7,122 bases of DNA from Bacteroidetes bacterium QH_10_64_19. GTDB taxonomy: Bacteria; Bacteroidota; Rhodothermia; Rhodothermales; Salinibacteraceae. Shown here one piece after another: positions 6,151 to 7,122 of this stretch; the stretch's first letter is position 1, and the number at the start of each line of letters is the position of its first letter. The notes under the pieces are model-generated. The model was not told the DNA's origin and did no database searches. It saw nothing but the letters and a program-made list of their open reading frames with translations. A program made the position numbers and the translations under genes. The stretch is taken from assembly GCA_003023125.1 (NCBI GenBank), contig PXSY01000170.1:1-7122 (forward strand), read 5' to 3'.

Positions 6151-7122
6151 ATGCATGGCGATTCCTCCGACGATGGGACCAATTCGGGACCCGACGCCTC
6201 CAGGTCCTGTCTCTCGGCGCTCGTACTGGGCGGCGGCGGGGCCCGCGCGGCCTATCAGACCGGTGTGCTCTCCTACGTGGGCGAGGCCTTTCCACAGGCG
6301 TCCGTGCCGCTTATGACAGGCGTGTCGGCGGGCTCCATCAATGCGGCCCACCTCGCGGCCGATCCTGGGCCCTGGGTCCACCGCACCGCGCGGCTTACGA
6401 CCTACTGGGAAGAACTCACGACGAGCGATGTCTTCACGCCGCGCTCCCTCTGGCGGCTGGGGCGGTCGCTGGTGCGGGGCACGCCGAGTCCGGAGCAGAC
6501 CCTCCTGGACACTGCGCCCCTTCGCGCCTATCTCGATGAGCGGCTGCCCACGGACGAGGCAGGGCAGCTGACAGGCGTGGCCGACAACCTGGACGCCGGA
6601 CGGCTGGAGGGCCTCGCCATTTCGACCTCCAACTATGCCACGCTCCAGACGGTGACGTGGCTACAGGGGAGCGAGATGCAGGACTGGGAACGCCCCAATC
6701 GGGTTGGGCGCCGGACGGAGCTCGGGCTCGACCACGTGATGGCCTCCACGGCCCTGCCGCTGATCTTTCCGGCGGTGCGCCTGCACGATGCCTGGTACGG
6801 CGATGGGGGACTCCGCATGCTTGATCCCCTCGCGCCGGCCATCCACCTGGGGGCCGACCGGCTCTTCGTCATCTCCACCCGCTACGAGCGGTCGCAGGCC
6901 GAGGCCAATCGGGCCGCCCGCACCCCCGCCTATCCGTCGCTCTTCCAGATGCTGGGCATCCTCGCCAACGTGCTGATGCTCGACGTGCTGGAACACGACG
7001 CGGCCGTGCTGCGCCGCGTAAACCGCCTCGTGTGCAAGATTCGCCCGGAGCACCGCGGCCGGCTCCAGCCCATCGACCTGCTCGTCCTGCGCCCCTCCGT
7101 CGACCTCGGCGCGCTGGCGGGC
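6151..7122 (+). CDS. Patatin-like phospholipase, 3' end outside window
   Basis: The frame is open from the ATG at 6151 to the last base (324 codons) with no stop, so the C-terminus is missing. It is a patatin-fold serine hydrolase, which cleaves acyl chains from phospholipids or other lipids with a Ser-Asp dyad. The glycine-rich oxyanion loop is LGGGGARAAYQTGVL (about residues 26-40), the nucleophile elbow is GVSAGSINA with Ser59, and the catalytic Asp is Asp218 in YGDGGL. The block VMASTALPLIFPAV before Asp218 is also typical of the family. There is no signal peptide, so a cytoplasmic or membrane-peripheral location is likely; the first ~20 residues are acidic and polar. An alternative ATG at 6155 is out of frame. 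No Shine-Dalgarno site is seen. Substrate and role (lipid turnover, membrane remodelling) cannot be told, and no toxin or secretion gene lies next to it in the window. Confidence 0.94.
   Translation, partial: MHGDSSDDGTNSGPDASRSCLSALVLGGGGARAAYQTGVLSYVGEAFPQASVPLMTGVSAGSINAAHLAADPGPWVHRTARLTTYWEELTTSDVFTPRSLWRLGRSLVRGTPSPEQTLLDTAPLRAYLDERLPTDEAGQLTGVADNLDAGRLEGLAISTSNYATLQTVTWLQGSEMQDWERPNRVGRRTELGLDHVMASTALPLIFPAVRLHDAWYGDGGLRMLDPLAPAIHLGADRLFVISTRYERSQAEANRAARTPAYPSLFQMLGILANVLMLDVLEHDAAVLRRVNRLVCKIRPEHRGRLQPIDLLVLRPSVDLGALAG

Overview
The window looks like chromosomal DNA of a GC-rich, probably halophilic member of the Rhodothermota/Bacteroidota, close to Salinibacter. This is inferred from several things together: the lepA–lepB neighbourhood, a long Bacteroidota-style signal peptidase I with a large insert, a small SGCxID-type protein typical of Bacteroidota, many acidic residues, and start codons that lack clear Shine-Dalgarno sequences. 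No species assignment can be proven from the sequence alone.

Layout. Bases 1-744 hold a 303-nt 3' fragment of lepA (elongation factor 4). It lies in the loop of a long imperfect inverted repeat of about 219 bp per arm. The right arm is the last codons of lepA plus its downstream spacer. The left arm is an inverted copy about 6% diverged, and it replaces the first ~500 codons of lepA. Next, on the + strand, are an unrecognised membrane-anchored protein that needs one frameshift to be read (745-1588) and lepB, signal peptidase I (1634-2884). Convergent to lepB, on the - strand, is an exported YkuD-type L,D-transpeptidase (2936-3901). A 342-bp spacer follows, then another - strand gene for a small SGCxID protein of unknown function (4244-4759). 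A 322-bp divergent spacer with a possible Bacteroidota-type promoter separates it from a + strand gene for a DoxX-like membrane protein with a C-terminal four-cysteine, zinc-ribbon-like domain (5082-5879). A 271-bp spacer leads to a + strand patatin-like phospholipase/serine hydrolase (6151 to the window end), which is cut by the window edge.

Functional reading. The left half concerns translation (LepA), protein export (LepB) and envelope maturation (L,D-transpeptidase). The right half has a membrane DoxX protein and a lipid acyl hydrolase. These look like ordinary housekeeping and envelope genes, not a defence island or mobile element. No CRISPR array, tRNA, rRNA, transposase or integrase was seen. 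The most unusual points are the diverged inverted repeat that truncates lepA at a ten-base microhomology, the DoxX/zinc-ribbon fusion, and a 22-bp near-identical repeat on both sides of the DoxX gene. I found no convincing new multi-gene system.
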